Assembly: GCA_027257055.1 (NCBI GenBank)
Contig: JAPVLO010000968.1
Location: 434,001 to 498,000 of the forward strand
DNA from: Cephalopachus bancanus
Lineage: Eukaryota > Chordata > Mammalia > Primates > Tarsiidae
DNA length: 64,000 nucleotides
Direction of reading: 5' to 3'
Shown here piece by piece: positions 20,835 to 32,200 of this stretch; the stretch's first letter is position 1, and each line of letters opens with the position of its first letter. The notes under the pieces are model-generated. The model was not told the DNA's origin and did no database searches. It saw only the letters and a list, made by a program, of their open reading frames with translations. The position numbers and the translations under genes are program-made.

Positions 20835-21712
20835 GAATTAAAGAGCAAAGAGATATCTCACAAATGAGGACGAAAACAGTGGAAGAACGTAGATAATTCC
20901 CAGTGTACCAAAGAGCCAATACCTGAAAAATCAGACCCAGAGCTCCAAAACTGGAAATCATCAACAATTGGCCCCAGAATAAAACAGGAATTAATAGGGA
21001 ATGAATGGAAAGAGTAAATAAGACTCAAGAAAGACAAGATGAAACACTGAAAGAACTTGTAACAGAGATTTTCACCATAAAAACTTCATCCAGAAAATAA
21101 ATAACAAGATGACAGGCATGAAAAGCAGAAACAACAAAGCGGAAGAGAGAATCTCAGAACTTGAAGACTAAAATGTGGAATTAACCTGATCCATTAAAAA
21201 CATAGAAAGAAAGCTCAGAAAAGAAGAACAAAGCCTCCAAGAGTTGTATGATTATATCAGGAGGCTGAATATTATGCCTGATTGGTATCCCAGAAGGAGA
21301 AAGGGAAAGGGAGAATACCACGGAACAAATATTCCAGGAGGTTATCCAAAAAAACAATCCCCAGCTCACCAAGGATGTGACCATCCAGATACAAGACATT
21401 CAGAGAACCTCTGCAAGACATCAAATGAACCCTAGATACATAGTAATTTGCCAACACAAAGTAGGTATACAAGAAGAAATCCTAAAGGAATAAGAGAGAA
21501 AGGTCAGCCTACCTACCAGGGAAGACCAATCAGAATAGCAGCAGATGGATCAGCAGAAACACTACAAGCTAGAAGGGACTGAAGTTCAATTTTTAAAGTC
21601 CTCATAGATAAGCCAATTTCAACCAAGAATTTCCTACCCAGCCAAGCTCAGCTTCATCGGTGATGGAGAGTTAAAATCCTTCCCAGACCAAAGTAAAGGC
21701 CCAAATATGGGA
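20835..21712 (+). pseudogene. L1 ORF1 remnant (RNA-binding chaperone)
   Basis: ORF1p in L1 is a trimeric RNA-binding protein with a coiled coil, an RRM and a C-terminal domain. The coiled-coil part is A-rich and decayed (20,990-21,240). The RRM/CTD is visible from about 21,320, including coding for a QDIQRTSARHQMNPRYIV-like stretch at 21,388-21,450. Frameshifts and in-frame stops break it (for example TAA near 21,490). It stops near 21,712, before the usual ORF1 end, where the sequence jumps into ORF2. Confidence 0.75.
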
Positions 21713-22849
21713 CACAGAAGACAAAAATACCATAGAAACAAATCAATGAAACAAGAAGATGGTTCTTTGAAAGGATAAATGAGATTGATGGACCCTTAGC
21801 CAGACTGACCAAGAAAAAGAGAGAAAAAGTCTAAATAAACAAAATCAGAAAAGCAAAAGATCAAGTCACAACCAACCCCGAAGAAATACAAAAGATTATC
21901 AGAGATTACTATGCACACATGCATGGAAATAAATTCAAAAACTTAAAAGAGATGGAGGACTTTCTGATATCACACAGCCTCCCAAGGTTGAAACAAGAAC
22001 TAGAGACCCTAAATAGACCAATAACAACCTAGGAAGTTGACTCCATCATAAGAAGGCTTTCCATGGGAATTCTATAAAACATACAAGGAGGAGCTGATAC
22101 CAATCCTATTGAAAGAATTTCAGGCATCGAGAAAGACAGAACTCTCTTAAAATAATTTCATGAAGCTAACATCACACTAATACCCAAATTGGACAAAGAC
22201 CCAGCAAAGAAAGAGAACTACAGGCCAACATCCCTGATGAACATAGATGCAAAAATTCTCAACAAGATTGTAGCAAATTGGACCCAACAACACATCTCAA
22301 AACTTATCCACCATGGCCAAGTAGGTGCTTCACCCTGTGATGCAAGACTGGTTTAACATCCACAAATCCATAAATGTAATTAAATACATCAACGGATGTG
22401 AAAACATGAACCACATTATTATATTATTAGATGCACAAAAGGCTTTTGACAGAATCCAGCATCCATTCTTAATAAAAACCTTGAAGACCTAGGTATAAAG
22501 GGAACGTATCTCAAAATGCTAAAAGCCATCTACGATAAACCTACAGCCAATATATTACTAAATGGACAAAAATTGGAAGTATTTCCCCTGAAAAACCAGA
22601 CAAGGTTGCCCACTCTCACCCCTCCCGTTCAACATAGTTGAACGTCCTAGCTAGAACAATCAGACAAGAGAATGAATTCAGACATGTCCAAATAGGAAAA
22701 GAGGAAGTTAAGTTATCCCTGTTTGTGGATGATATGATCTTATACCTGGAAAATCCAAGGAAATCAGTCAAAAACCTTTTTGCACTGATAAAGGACTTTG
22801 GCAAAGTGTCAGGGTACAAAATAAATGTGCAAAAAACAATCACATTTTT

Positions 22850-23134
22850 TTTTTTTTGAGTTGGAGTCTCACTCTGTCGCCCAGACTGGAGTGCAGTGGC
22901 CGCTTCCAGCCACCGCAGCCTCGACCTGCTGGGCTCCAGTGATCCTTCCGCCTCAGCCTTCCAAGTAGCCAGAATTCTAGGCATGCACTACCATGCCCGG
23001 CTGATTTTTTTTTATTTATCGTAGAGATGAGGTCTCGCTGCCCAGGCGGGGTCTCGAACCCACGGGCTCAGGCAATCCACTCACCTCAGCCTCCCAAAGG
23101 CACGGGATTACAGGCTGAGCCACCGAACCCGGCT
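22850..23134 (-). mobile_element. Alu in L1 ORF2, minus strand
   Basis: A full dimer with a T tract at its 22,850 end and the head complement GAACCCGGCTG at its other end. The duplication core ATCACATTTTT lies at 22,839-22,849 and 23,139-23,149. The host L1 text (CAAAAAACAATC...TTATACACC) resumes after it. Confidence 0.95.
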
Positions 23135-24149
23135 GAAAATCACATTTTTATACACCAACAACAAGCAGGCATAGAACCAAAGAAAAAACACTATTCCAAT
23201 CACAATAGACACACACACACAAAATGAAATGCCTTGGCATCTTCCTAACCAGAGAAGCGAAAGACCTTTACAATGAAATCTACACTACACTCCTCAAAGA
23301 AATCAATGAAAACACAAACAAATGGAAAAATATTCCATGCTCATGGATTGGAGAAATCAACATTTTTAAGATATCCATCCTACCAAAGGCAATCTACAGA
23401 TTCAACACAATACCCATTAAATTAACATCATTCTTCTCAGAACAGAAAACAACCATACAGAAATTCACATGGAAACATAAATGACCACAAACAGCCAAAA
23501 CAATCCTCAGCAAAAGAAACAAAGTGACAGGTATCATGCTTTCAGACTTTAAACATTACTATAAGGATACAGTAATTGAAAACAGCCTGGTTTTGATACA
23601 AGAAAAGGCATATAGGCTGATGGAACAGAACAGAGAGCAAAAACCTCAATTTCTCAACCAACTCATCTTCAACAAAGCCTCCACCAGCAACCACTGGGGA
23701 GAGAAGAACCTATTCAGTAGATGGTGCTGGGAAAACTGGCTGATTGCATGCAGAAGAATGAAACAGGACCCCTACCTATCACCATACACAAAAATCAACT
23801 CCAAATGGATCAAAGATCCAAACGTAAAACCTCAAACTCTAAGAATCTTAGAATATGCAGGAGACACCTTTACGGAAATTGGCATAGGCAACAGATTCCT
23901 GATCAAAACTCCAGATGCCCAAGCCATAAGGATAACGCAGACAAGTGGGATCTCATTAAACTGAAAAGCTTCTGCAAGGCAAAAGAAACCATCAAGAGAG
24001 TGAGGAGACAGCCCACAGAATGGAAAAAGATATGTGCCAACTGTATGTCTAACAAAGGCCTAACATCCAGGATCTACAAGGAACTCAAACATACCAAAAG
24101 GAAAACAACAGCAACAACAACAAAAAGCTCCATTAAAAATGTGCAAAAG

Positions 24150-24435
24150 GCCGGGCTCGGTGGCTCAGCCTGTAATCCCGCGCCTTTGGGAGGCTGAGGT
24201 GAGTGGATTGCCTGAGCCCACGGGGTCGAGACCCGCCTGGGCAAGGAGACCTCATCTCTACAGTAAATCAAAAAATCAGCCGGGCGTGGTAGCGCATGCC
24301 TGTAATTCCAGCTACTCGGAAGGCTGAGGCGGAAGGATCGCCGGAGCCCAGCAGGTCGAGGCTGCGGTGGCCGGGAGTGGCCACTGCACTCCAGTCTGGG
24401 CAACGGAATGAGCCTCCAACTCAAAAAAAAAAAAA
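24150..24435 (+). mobile_element. Alu in L1 ORF2, plus strand
   Basis: A full local-family dimer. The exact 9-bp duplication GTGCAAAAG lies at 24,141-24,149 and 24,436-24,444. The A tail has 13 A. Confidence 0.96.
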
Positions 24436-24603
24436 GTGCAAAAGACACAAATAGATACTTCTCAAAAGAAGATATATGGGCAGCCAACAGACACATGAAA
24501 AAGTTCTCAGTCTCACTAATCATCAGAGAAATGCAAATCAGAAGCACATTGAAATACACCCTAACTCCTGTAAGAATGGCCATCATTAATAAAACAAAAA
24601 ATA

Positions 24604-24900
24604 GCTGGGCTCGGTGGCCCAGCCTGTAATCCCACGCCTTTGGAAGGCTGAGGTGAGTGGATTGCCTGAGCCCGCGGGTTTGAGACCCACCTGGGCAGCG
24701 AGACCTCATCTCTACAATAAATCAAAAAATCAGCCGGGCGTGGTAGCACGCGCCTCTAATTCTGGCTACTCGGAAGGCTGAGGCTGAAGGATCGCCGGAG
24801 CCCAGCAGGTCGAGGCTGCGGTGGCCGGGAGTGGCCGCTGCACTCCAGTCTGGGTGACAGAGTGAGACTCCAACTCAAAAAAATAAAAAAATAAATAAAT
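24604..24900 (+). mobile_element. Alu in L1 ORF2 3' part, plus strand
   Basis: A full local-family dimer with an A-rich (AAAT)n tail. It lies between the L1 words ATTAATAAAACAAAAAATA and AACAGATGCTAGTGAGGATG. The A-rich target makes the duplication hard to delimit. Confidence 0.94.
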
Positions 24901-25576
24901 AGAAAACCCCCAAAATAACAGATGCTAGTGAGGATGTGGATAAAAGGAAATGTTTCTACACTGTTAATGGGAGTGCAAGCTAATTCAATCTCTTGGAAAA
25001 CAATGTGGTGATTTATAAAAGAACTAGAAATTGGCCTTCTATATAACCCACCAATCCCCCTTCTGTGAATATATCTGGAGGAACTCAAATCATTCTACAA
25101 AAAAGATACTTGCATATGCATGTTTATTGCAGGACTATTCACAATAGCAAAAACATGGAACCCATGTGCAGCCCATCAAAACTGGATTGGAAAAAAAAAT
25201 GTGGTACATATACATGATGGAATATTATGCAGCCATAAAGAAGGACAAAATTAAGAACATCACAGCAACTTGAATTTGGAATCTATAATACTTAGTGATC
25301 TACTCAGAAACAAAGAACTGAGTACACATGATCTCAATCATAAGTGGGCCCTAAACACCTATTATATTACTATAAAAAAGAGATTGGCAGTAGTGGGACA
25401 TTGCCGGGGAGGAGCTGGGTGCATAACATCAATAAGGGCGCCTGATCCTAATCCAGGTGAAGTAAGGTCCAACGGGAGGCCCCAAACTTCACCTGTACCT
25501 AAACCATCTATATATGCAATCTTAACTTGTACCCCACAACTTAAAAAAAAATAAAATAAAAATTGAAAAAAAAATA

Positions 25577-25670
25577 GGGGCAACCTCTTTGGGTCCCCTC
25601 CCACTGTGGGAGTTTTTCTGTCCTCTCAATAAATCCTACTTTCTCAAAAAAAAAAAAAAAAAAAAAAAAA
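25577..25670 (+). mobile_element. LTR-like tail plus poly-A after the L1
   Basis: Directly after the L1 A-rich end comes a 69-bp segment, GGGGCAACCTCTTTGGGT to CTCAATAAATCCTACTTTCTC, and then 25 A at 25,646-25,670. It contains an AATAAA 15-20 bp before the A tract and looks like an ERV R region ending at its cleavage site. The homologous segment at 9604-9669 also sits beside an L1 3' end. A 3' transduction from a source L1 lying in an LTR would explain it. A separate retrocopy is the alternative. Confidence 0.6.
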
Positions 25671-25844
25671 CAGTCAATAGAGGTAATCAAGTCCTAAGAA
25701 AAATAGAAACTAAAAAGTTAGATAAGGCTGGGTGTGAAGCTGGTTCCCAAAATGCTTGCTGGTCACAATTTGAACTTTCTACCAATTTTTATGTGCAAAC
25801 TATAAAACTACCAATTACGTGAATCACCCTTCAGAATAATCATG

Positions 25845-26040
25845 CTCACAGCTAGCGTTTATCACTAGTACTTTAACGTGTACGGTTCCAGCTGAGGTAC
25901 CAAGTGCTTTGTGCGCCTTCACTCCCAATACCCATATTGGTCACAGGAAGTAGGTTCTTGGCCCAGGTCTGCAGCGGGGACATGGTTTTGAAACCAGGCA
26001 CTTGGCTCCATGCTTTATAAACCTAGCCGTTGCTTTAAAC
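25845..26040 (-). mobile_element. MIR-like fragment
   Basis: Weak minus-strand MIR order: CAGCTAGCGTTTATCACTAG, CAAGTGCTTTGTGCGCCTTC, and then GTTTTGAAACCAGGCACTTGG, which resembles the complement of the MIR 5' part. Diverged. Confidence 0.5.
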
Positions 26041-26174
26041 AAGGACAACTAGACTTCATATTAAGGGCCTGAGAGACATTTTTCTTGCTGAGTTTTGAAT
26101 TTTCCTGGGACTCACACTGAGACATGCAGAAGACCCTCCAGTCAGAAAAGGAAACTGAGTGCATGCTCATCTGA

Positions 26175-26352
26175 GGCAGTTCTCAAGTTGGACCCCAGGC
26201 TAGCTGCATTACCTTACTGGGCATTGGCTACAAATGCAAATTCTTGGTCCCCTTCCCAGACCTGCTGCATCCGAAGCTCGGGTGGGCCCAGCAGTCTGCA
26301 TTTGAACAAGCCCTCCAGGTGGTTCTGATGAGTGTTCAAGTTTGAGAACTGC
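26175..26352 (+). mobile_element. MER5A-type hAT relic
   Basis: GCAGTTCTCAAGTTGGACCC, then AAATGCAAATTCTTGGTCCC, CCAGCAGTCTGCATTTGAAC, AGCCCTCCAGGTGGTTCTGATG and a TTTGAGAACTGC end. The two ends form the typical inverted-repeat pair. It is about 178 bp and non-autonomous. Confidence 0.88.
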
Positions 26353-26559
26353 TTTCAAGGGAAAGGGGCTGCTGGCGAAGAAGGAGATGTCTGGCTTCTG
26401 GTGGATTTGGTAGGAGCTTCAGGAGGTGGAATGACTCCTGAAATCACAGCACCAGCCTCAGAGACTGGAAGGTTCGAGTTCATGCACTCACTGCCCTAGA
26501 AAGCCAGGAGATGTTATAGGAGCCGGTGACTATGTTTCTGACCAATTCATTGAGTCACA

Positions 26560-26730
26560 GGGAGCGAACGCAATAACAATAGTAATGTCTCCTCCTAGAG
26601 TTTGACAAAGTACTTTAACTCATATTTTACCATGAGATTCTCAGAATACCAGTGTGAATTAGAGCTTTTACAGGTGAAGAACCAGAGGCTCAGAGTTTGA
26701 CTTGCCCAAAGTTATACAGTTGATACAAGG
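26560..26730 (-). mobile_element. MIR fossil
   Basis: Minus-strand MIR order on the plus text: GTACTTTAACTCATATTTTAC, TTACAGGTGAAGAACCAGAGG, CTCAGAGTTTGACTTGCCCAAAG, TTATACAGTTGATACAAGG. Confidence 0.75.
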
Positions 26731-26739
26731 AGCTACCCC

Positions 26740-27215
26740 CCAAAACCCTGGAGTTTATTTACAAAACATTGTGTATTTATTCTTACATGTTTAAACTTCT
26801 GTTACCTTCAAAGCATTCCCTGTTTGATGCGTTACACATATTGAGACACTTTTCCCACTGTTCTGAAGTTTTGAACTAGCCAATTTTGATGCCTTTTATT
26901 GCTTCTGTCACTTTTTGTTTCACCTCTTCCACATCAGCAAAACATTTCTCTTTGAGGACTTTTTAAATCTGGGAAAGCAAACCAAAAAAAGTCACTTGGG
27001 GTGAGATCTGGGTGAATAGGGAGTGTGGGACCCAGGGGTCATGCTGGTTTTGGTCAAAAACTGCTGAACAATCAGTGTGGTGTGGACAGGCACACTTGTA
27101 AACCACCCATCATGAAATGGGCAAACATATTGAAAGAATCTCCAAAAAAAAAATTCACTGAAGCTGAACACAGCCTCTCACAACAATGTTAGCTGGTACG
27201 GTGATTCCCATGGAT
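26740..27215 (-). mobile_element. Mariner transposase remnant
   Basis: On the minus strand one frame near 27,090-26,990 reads like the C-terminal part of a Tc1/mariner DDD transposase: QQFLTKTSMTP, then a HTPYSPRSHPK stretch matching the HPPYSPDLAP block. In that block the catalytic D is lost, as the frame reads R in YSPR. Downstream, the KVLKEKCFADVEEV-like and EQWEKCLN-like stretches follow the family order. Stops and frameshifts abound. The protein once cut and pasted its own DNA, and this copy is inactive. Confidence 0.65.
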
Positions 27216-27425
27216 TCCTAGAACAACTATCTAGCAAGGTAAGCCTGTACTACAAGAGGCCCACCCTCCAAAAAGATAATTCCGTTTTTTTTGTCCCCTC
27301 TCATACATCTCAGAGCCAAAACCTTTCTGTTTTCTCCACCTTCACCCATCTACTTAAGTCCAGATCCACTATCTTTCACCTGGATTATTGCAATGGCTTC
27401 CTTACGGGTCTTCCTGTGTACTCTT

Positions 27426-27719
27426 TTTTTTTGTGTGTGTGTGAGTTGGAGTCTCACTCTGTCTCCCAGACTGGAGCGCAGTGGCCACTCCCGGCCACTG
27501 CAGCCTCGACCTGCTGAGCTCCGGTGATCCTTCCGCCTCAGCCTTCCGAGTAGCTGGAACTACAGGCTCAAGCCACCAAGCCTGGCTAATTTTTTGATTT
27601 ATTGTAGGGATAAGGTCTCACCAAGTTGCCCAAGTGGGTCTCGAACCCGTGGGCTCCGGCAATCCACTCACCTCAGCCTCCCAAAGCACGGGATTATAGG
27701 CTGAGCCACCGAGCCCGGC
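27426..27719 (-). mobile_element. Alu SINE, minus strand
   Basis: A full dimer of the local family with the tail complement TTTTTTTGTGTGTGTGTG. The duplication TTCCTGTGTACTCTT (27,411-27,425) and TTCCTGTGTCCTCTT (27,720-27,734) has one mismatch. The middle has lost part of the right-arm text seen in sisters. Confidence 0.95.
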
Positions 27720-27929
27720 TTCCTGTGTCCTCTTGTCCCTTTCCAATCCATTCTATTAAGTCATTCATAAAGGTGCTTTTTTTCCTGAGCACCTACTAAG
27801 TGCCAGATATTATTCTCAGTGCTGAATTTTAGCAGTGAACACCATTACAGAGCTGGCATAGCGGCAACAGGAATCTTCCTATGATTTTAGTACTGATCAT
27901 GTTGCTTTGATATCCAAAATTATTAAGGG

Positions 27930-28250
27930 CTTTCCACTGTATTTAAAACACTGTCGCATACTTTGCCATGACTGGTTAGGCCTTGCCTGATCTGGTCTCT
28001 GGCTGTCTCACCAAGCTAATCTTCAGCTCGCTCCTCATCCCCACGCTCTAGTCATACTCTTACCTCCTTGAACACTCCAATAACTTCTGCAACTCTAGAT
28101 CTTTGAATATCCCACTCCGATGCCCAGAAATACTCTTCTGCTTGGTCCTTGTATGCCAAAGTCCTTCTCACCCTTTGGGTTTCAGACTAAATGCTACACC
28201 TTCACAGAGGCCTTCCTAGCTGACATAAAATACCTAAGGTAGTTATTGCA
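27930..28250 (+). mobile_element. L2 LINE fragment
   Basis: GCCTTGCCTGATCTGGTCTC, CACCAAGCTAATCTTCAGCTC, CTTGGTCCTTGTATGCCAAAG, GACTAAATGCTACACCTTCAC and GAGGCCTTCCTAGCTGAC follow the late ORF/3' order of L2 on the plus strand. Decayed, no open frame. Confidence 0.65.
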
Positions 28251-28289
28251 CTCAGGTGTTGGAACCTGGATGGAATGACTGGAACAGAC

Positions 28290-28905
28290 CTCTCTCTGCC
28301 TATAACATTACCATGTAGTTAGCTTGGGCTTTGTCACAGGGTGGTGGTCTCAGGATAATCATATCTATTACATCACAGCTGGCTTCCCCTAGAACAAGTG
28401 TTCCAAGAGAGAACATCTCTACTTCTCGAAAGCCTGGGCAAAACATCGCTCCTGTCATATTCTACTGGTCAACTCTGTGTCAAATCAGCCCAGGTTCAAG
28501 GGAAGGAGATATAGACGCCCCTTCTCAATGAAGGGTCCTGTTAAAGTATTTGTGAACAAGTTATTCCATCACAGGGCTCTTCCTAAAACCTCACTGGCAC
28601 ACTGTTCTTGCCTTACCATGACATTTAAGCTGAGTTGTAACTGGCATTCTTCGTCAACATTGTGACCACTGAGGCTAGAACAGCACCTTCAGTAGTATTC
28701 GTTCAATGAGTGGATGCCAACGAAGAAGTTTGTCTTATATTTTAGATATCCCATGGGTTCTGGAAAACAGGAAACGAGCCATGAAATCTCCACAAGGAGC
28801 AAAGTCTCTTTCAACCGATGGTCCCTCTGTAGTTGGCGTAGTACCTGGCGCATACCCAGCACCTGGCACTCGACAGTCGAATGTGTGAGCAAACGAATGC
28901 ATGCC
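28290..28905. other. Ancient repeat stretch with an L2-like end
   Basis: 28,290-28,600 (GGCTTCCCCTAGAACAAGTG, CATATTCTACTGGTCAAC) resembles a dispersed mammalian repeat that I cannot name. 28,800-28,905 (AGTACCTGGCGCATACCCAG, GTGTGAGCAAACGAATGC) resembles an L2 3' end on the plus strand. Short frames through it are not genes. Confidence 0.4.
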
Positions 28906-29276
28906 TGTCAAGCCTAGTTCTGCGGCCCAACTGTTTGTGTGGGAACCTCGAGCCTATTTTCTGTCCCAGCCTCAGAGCCAGCTCCATCTCCGTCATTCCT
29001 GTTCTTCTTGCACTCTGGCCCCAGGGAACCTTGTCACATTCCCCAGCACTTGACATCACGCCTCATGCCTGTGTTCTCAGGTACTTGAAGCAGTGCTAGC
29101 AGTGGAACATTATTTTAAAACTAACTCGGCTCAGAAAAAGTTATCCTCAAAGCCACTCACTCGCAGTAATAAGTAGTCTTCTGGAGCTTATTCAGACATT
29201 TCTTGTAGTGACACGTTAGAAAGTACAAAATTGGAGAAGGGTGTGGCAAGAACCACAAGTACGTGACGCTCTTTTT

Positions 29277-32200
29277 TTTTTAATCAATAATTTTTATTAT
29301 AATATTGTGGGGTACAGTTAAGGGTTAGGTATACAAATATGCTTCGTTCAGGCACCCTTGTTGATAAGAGGTGTCTCTCCATCCCCAGACAGATATTTAC
29401 TACTGTTAATCCCATCTCCCTTCCCCCCCATAGTTTCCCACCACTGTCAGTCATTTTCTTATAGTATTATATTGGATGTTCAAGGTCCACTATATGAGTG
29501 AGAACATGTGATACTCAGATCTTTGTTTCTGTGAGAGATCACTCAGTATTATAGACTCTAGTTCCATCCAGGTTGCTGCGAAATTCATAATTTTGTTCTT
29601 TTTTATGGCTGCGTAGTATTCCATCGTGTATATGTACCACCTTTTTTTAATCCAGTCCTCTTTTGATGGACAGCATGGTTGCTTCCAGGTTCTTGCTATT
29701 GTGAACAATGCTGTGATAAACATACGTGTGCAGGTATCTTTTTGATAGAGTGATTTGAGTTCTTCAGGGTATATTCCCAGTAGGGGGATTGTGGGGTCAT
29801 ATGAGAGGTCAATATTTAGAGCTTTTAGGAATCACCATACTGTTTTCCACAGAGGTTGTACGAGTTTGCACTCCCACCAACAGTGTAGAAGTGTTCCCTT
29901 TTCACCACACCCTCTCCAGCAACTGTTATTTTTTGAGTTATTGATAATTGCCATTCTGACTGGAGTTAGGTGGTATCTCAGTGTGGTTTTGAGTTGCATC
30001 TCCCTGATGATTAGTGAGGTTGAACATTTCTTCATGTGTCTGTTGGTTGCTCGGATGTCTTCCTTTGAGAAGTGTCTGTTCATATCTTTTGCCCATTTTA
30101 TAATGGGGTTGTTTGTTTTTTTCTTTTCAGCATGTTTGAGTTCCTTGTAGATCCAAGATGTTAAGCCTTTGTCAGACCTGAATTTGGAAAATACTTTTCC
30201 CCAGTATGTAGGCTATCTCCCTGCTCTCTTGATGGTTTCTTTGGCTTTGCAGAAGCTTGTCAGTTTAATGAGGTCCCACTTGTCTATCTTATCTCTTATG
30301 GCCTGGGCACTTCGGGTTTTGTTCAGGAACTGGATGCCAATTCCAATTTCCATGAGGGTATGTCCTTCATTTTCTAAGGTTCTTATGGTTTGAGGTTTTG
30401 AATTTAGGTCTCTGATCCATTTAGAGTTAATTTTTGTGTATGGGGATAGATGGGGGTCCTGTTTCAATCTTCTGCATATGGTCAGCCAGTTTTCCCAGCA
30501 TCATTTACTGAATAGGTTCTCCTCTCCCCAGTGGTAGGTGGTGGAGGTTTTGTTGAAGATGAGTTGGTTGAGAAATTGAGGTTTTGCTTCTGGAATCTCA
30601 ATTCTATTCCATTGATCTATATGCCTGTTCCTGTACCAATACCAAGCTGTTTTGATTATTGTAGCTTTATAGTAAAGTTTGAAGTCTGGTAATGTGATAC
30701 GATGTGCTTTGTTTTTTTTTTGCTGAGGATTGTTCTGGCTATTCTTGGTCGTTTGTGTTTCCATATGAATTCCTGTGTTGTGTTTTCTAGGTCTGAGAAG
30801 AATGTTGCTGGTAATTTGATGGGTATTGCATGAAATCTGTAGATTGCCTTAGGTAAGACGGACATCTTCACAATGTTGATTCTTCCAATCCATGAGCATG
30901 GGATATTTTTCCACTTGTTTGTGTCATCTTTGATTTCTTTGAGCAGTGTTTTGTAGTTTTCATTGTAAATGTCTTTCATGTTTCTGGTTAGGAAGATGCC
31001 AAGGTATTTCATTTTTTGTGTGTGGCTATTGTGAATGGAATTTTGCTTTTTATTTGGGTTTCTGTTTGTTTATTATTGGTGTAAAGAAATGAGATTGTCT
31101 TTTGCACATTGATTTTATATCCTGAGACTTTGCCGAAGTCCTTTATCAGTGTAAGGAGGTTTTTGACAGATTCTCTTGGGTTTTCAAGGTACACGATCAT
31201 GTCATCTGCAAAGAGAGATAACTTAACTTCCTCTTTTCCTATTTGAATACCCCTGATTGCCTTCTCTTCTCTGATTGCTCTAGCCAGGACTTCCAATACT
31301 ATATTGAACAGGAGGGGTGAGAGTGGGCATCCTTGTCTTGTTTCAGTTTTCAGGGAAATGGTTCCAGTTTTTGTCCATTTAGGAGTATGCTGGCTGTGGG
31401 TTTCTCGTAGATGGCTTTTACTATTTTGAAGTATGTTCCCTGTATGTCTAGCTGTTCGAGGGTTTTTATCAGAAGGGATGCTGGATTTTATCAAAAGCCT
31501 TTTCTGCGTCTAATGATATAATCATGTGGTTTTTGTTTTGACATCTGTTGATGTATTTAATTACATTTATGGTTTTGCAAATGTTGAACCAGCCTTGCAT
31601 CCCAGGGATGAGGCCTACTTGGTCATGATGGATGATTTTTGAGATGTGTTGTTGAATCTGGTTTGCTAGGATCTTGTTGAGAATTTTAGCATCTATGTTC
31701 ATCAAAGATATTGGCCTGTAGTTCTCTTTCTTTGTTGGGTCTTTACCTGGTTTGGGTATCAATGTGATGTTAGCTTCGTAAAAGGATTTGGGGAGTGTTT
31801 CGTCTTTCTCAATTGCCTGGAATATCTTCAGTAGGATTGGTGTAAGCTCCTCCTTAAATGCCTTGTAAAATTCTGCTAGAAAGCCATCTGGTCCAGGGCT
31901 TTTTTTGTAGGTAGTTTTCTTATTACGTAGTCAATTTCCTTGATTGTTATTGGTCTATTTAGAATCTCAATTTCTTCTTGTTTCAACCTAGGCAGGTTGT
32001 GGGATGACAGAAAGTCCTCCATTTCCAAAAGGTTTTCAAATTTGTTTCCATGCAAGTGTACATAGTAGTCTCTAATGATCTTTTGTATTTCTTCAGGATC
32101 AGATGTGTCTTCATCTTTTGTGTTTCTGATTGTGTTTATTTGGACTTTTTCTCTCTTTTTCTTGGTCAGTCTAGCTAGGGGACCATCGATCTTGTTTATC

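Larger units (their letters stand above)
21713..25280 (+). pseudogene. L1 ORF2 remnant, endonuclease missing
   Basis: ORF2p is the L1 endonuclease plus reverse transcriptase. The homology starts in the linker after the endonuclease (GGTTCTTTGAAAGGATAAATG at about 21,760), so the EN domain and the inter-ORF region are absent. The RT core is recognisable. The catalytic motif at 22,722-22,733 reads F-V-D-D where active elements have F-A-D-D. Alus at 22,850 and 24,150 cut the frame. The C-terminal part is open in pieces (23,224-23,484, 23,524-23,964). It is non-functional. Confidence 0.85.
18950..25576 (+). mobile_element. L1 LINE, near full span, with three Alus
   Basis: A plus-strand L1. The 5'UTR starts near 18,950-18,990 (AAAAGATGGCAGCAGAGCTAG) and runs to about 20,830. 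ORF1 and ORF2 remnants follow. The 3'UTR ends with TTGTACCCCACAACTT and an A/T-rich tail near 25,542-25,576. Three Alus (22,850, 24,150 and 24,604) are inserted, so the L1 is older than they are. A candidate, imperfect duplication shares AGGTAATCA at 18,941-18,949 and 25,681-25,689, which would place the true 3' end after the tail at 25,670. The element is dead: stops, frameshifts and an internal deletion. Confidence 0.9.
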
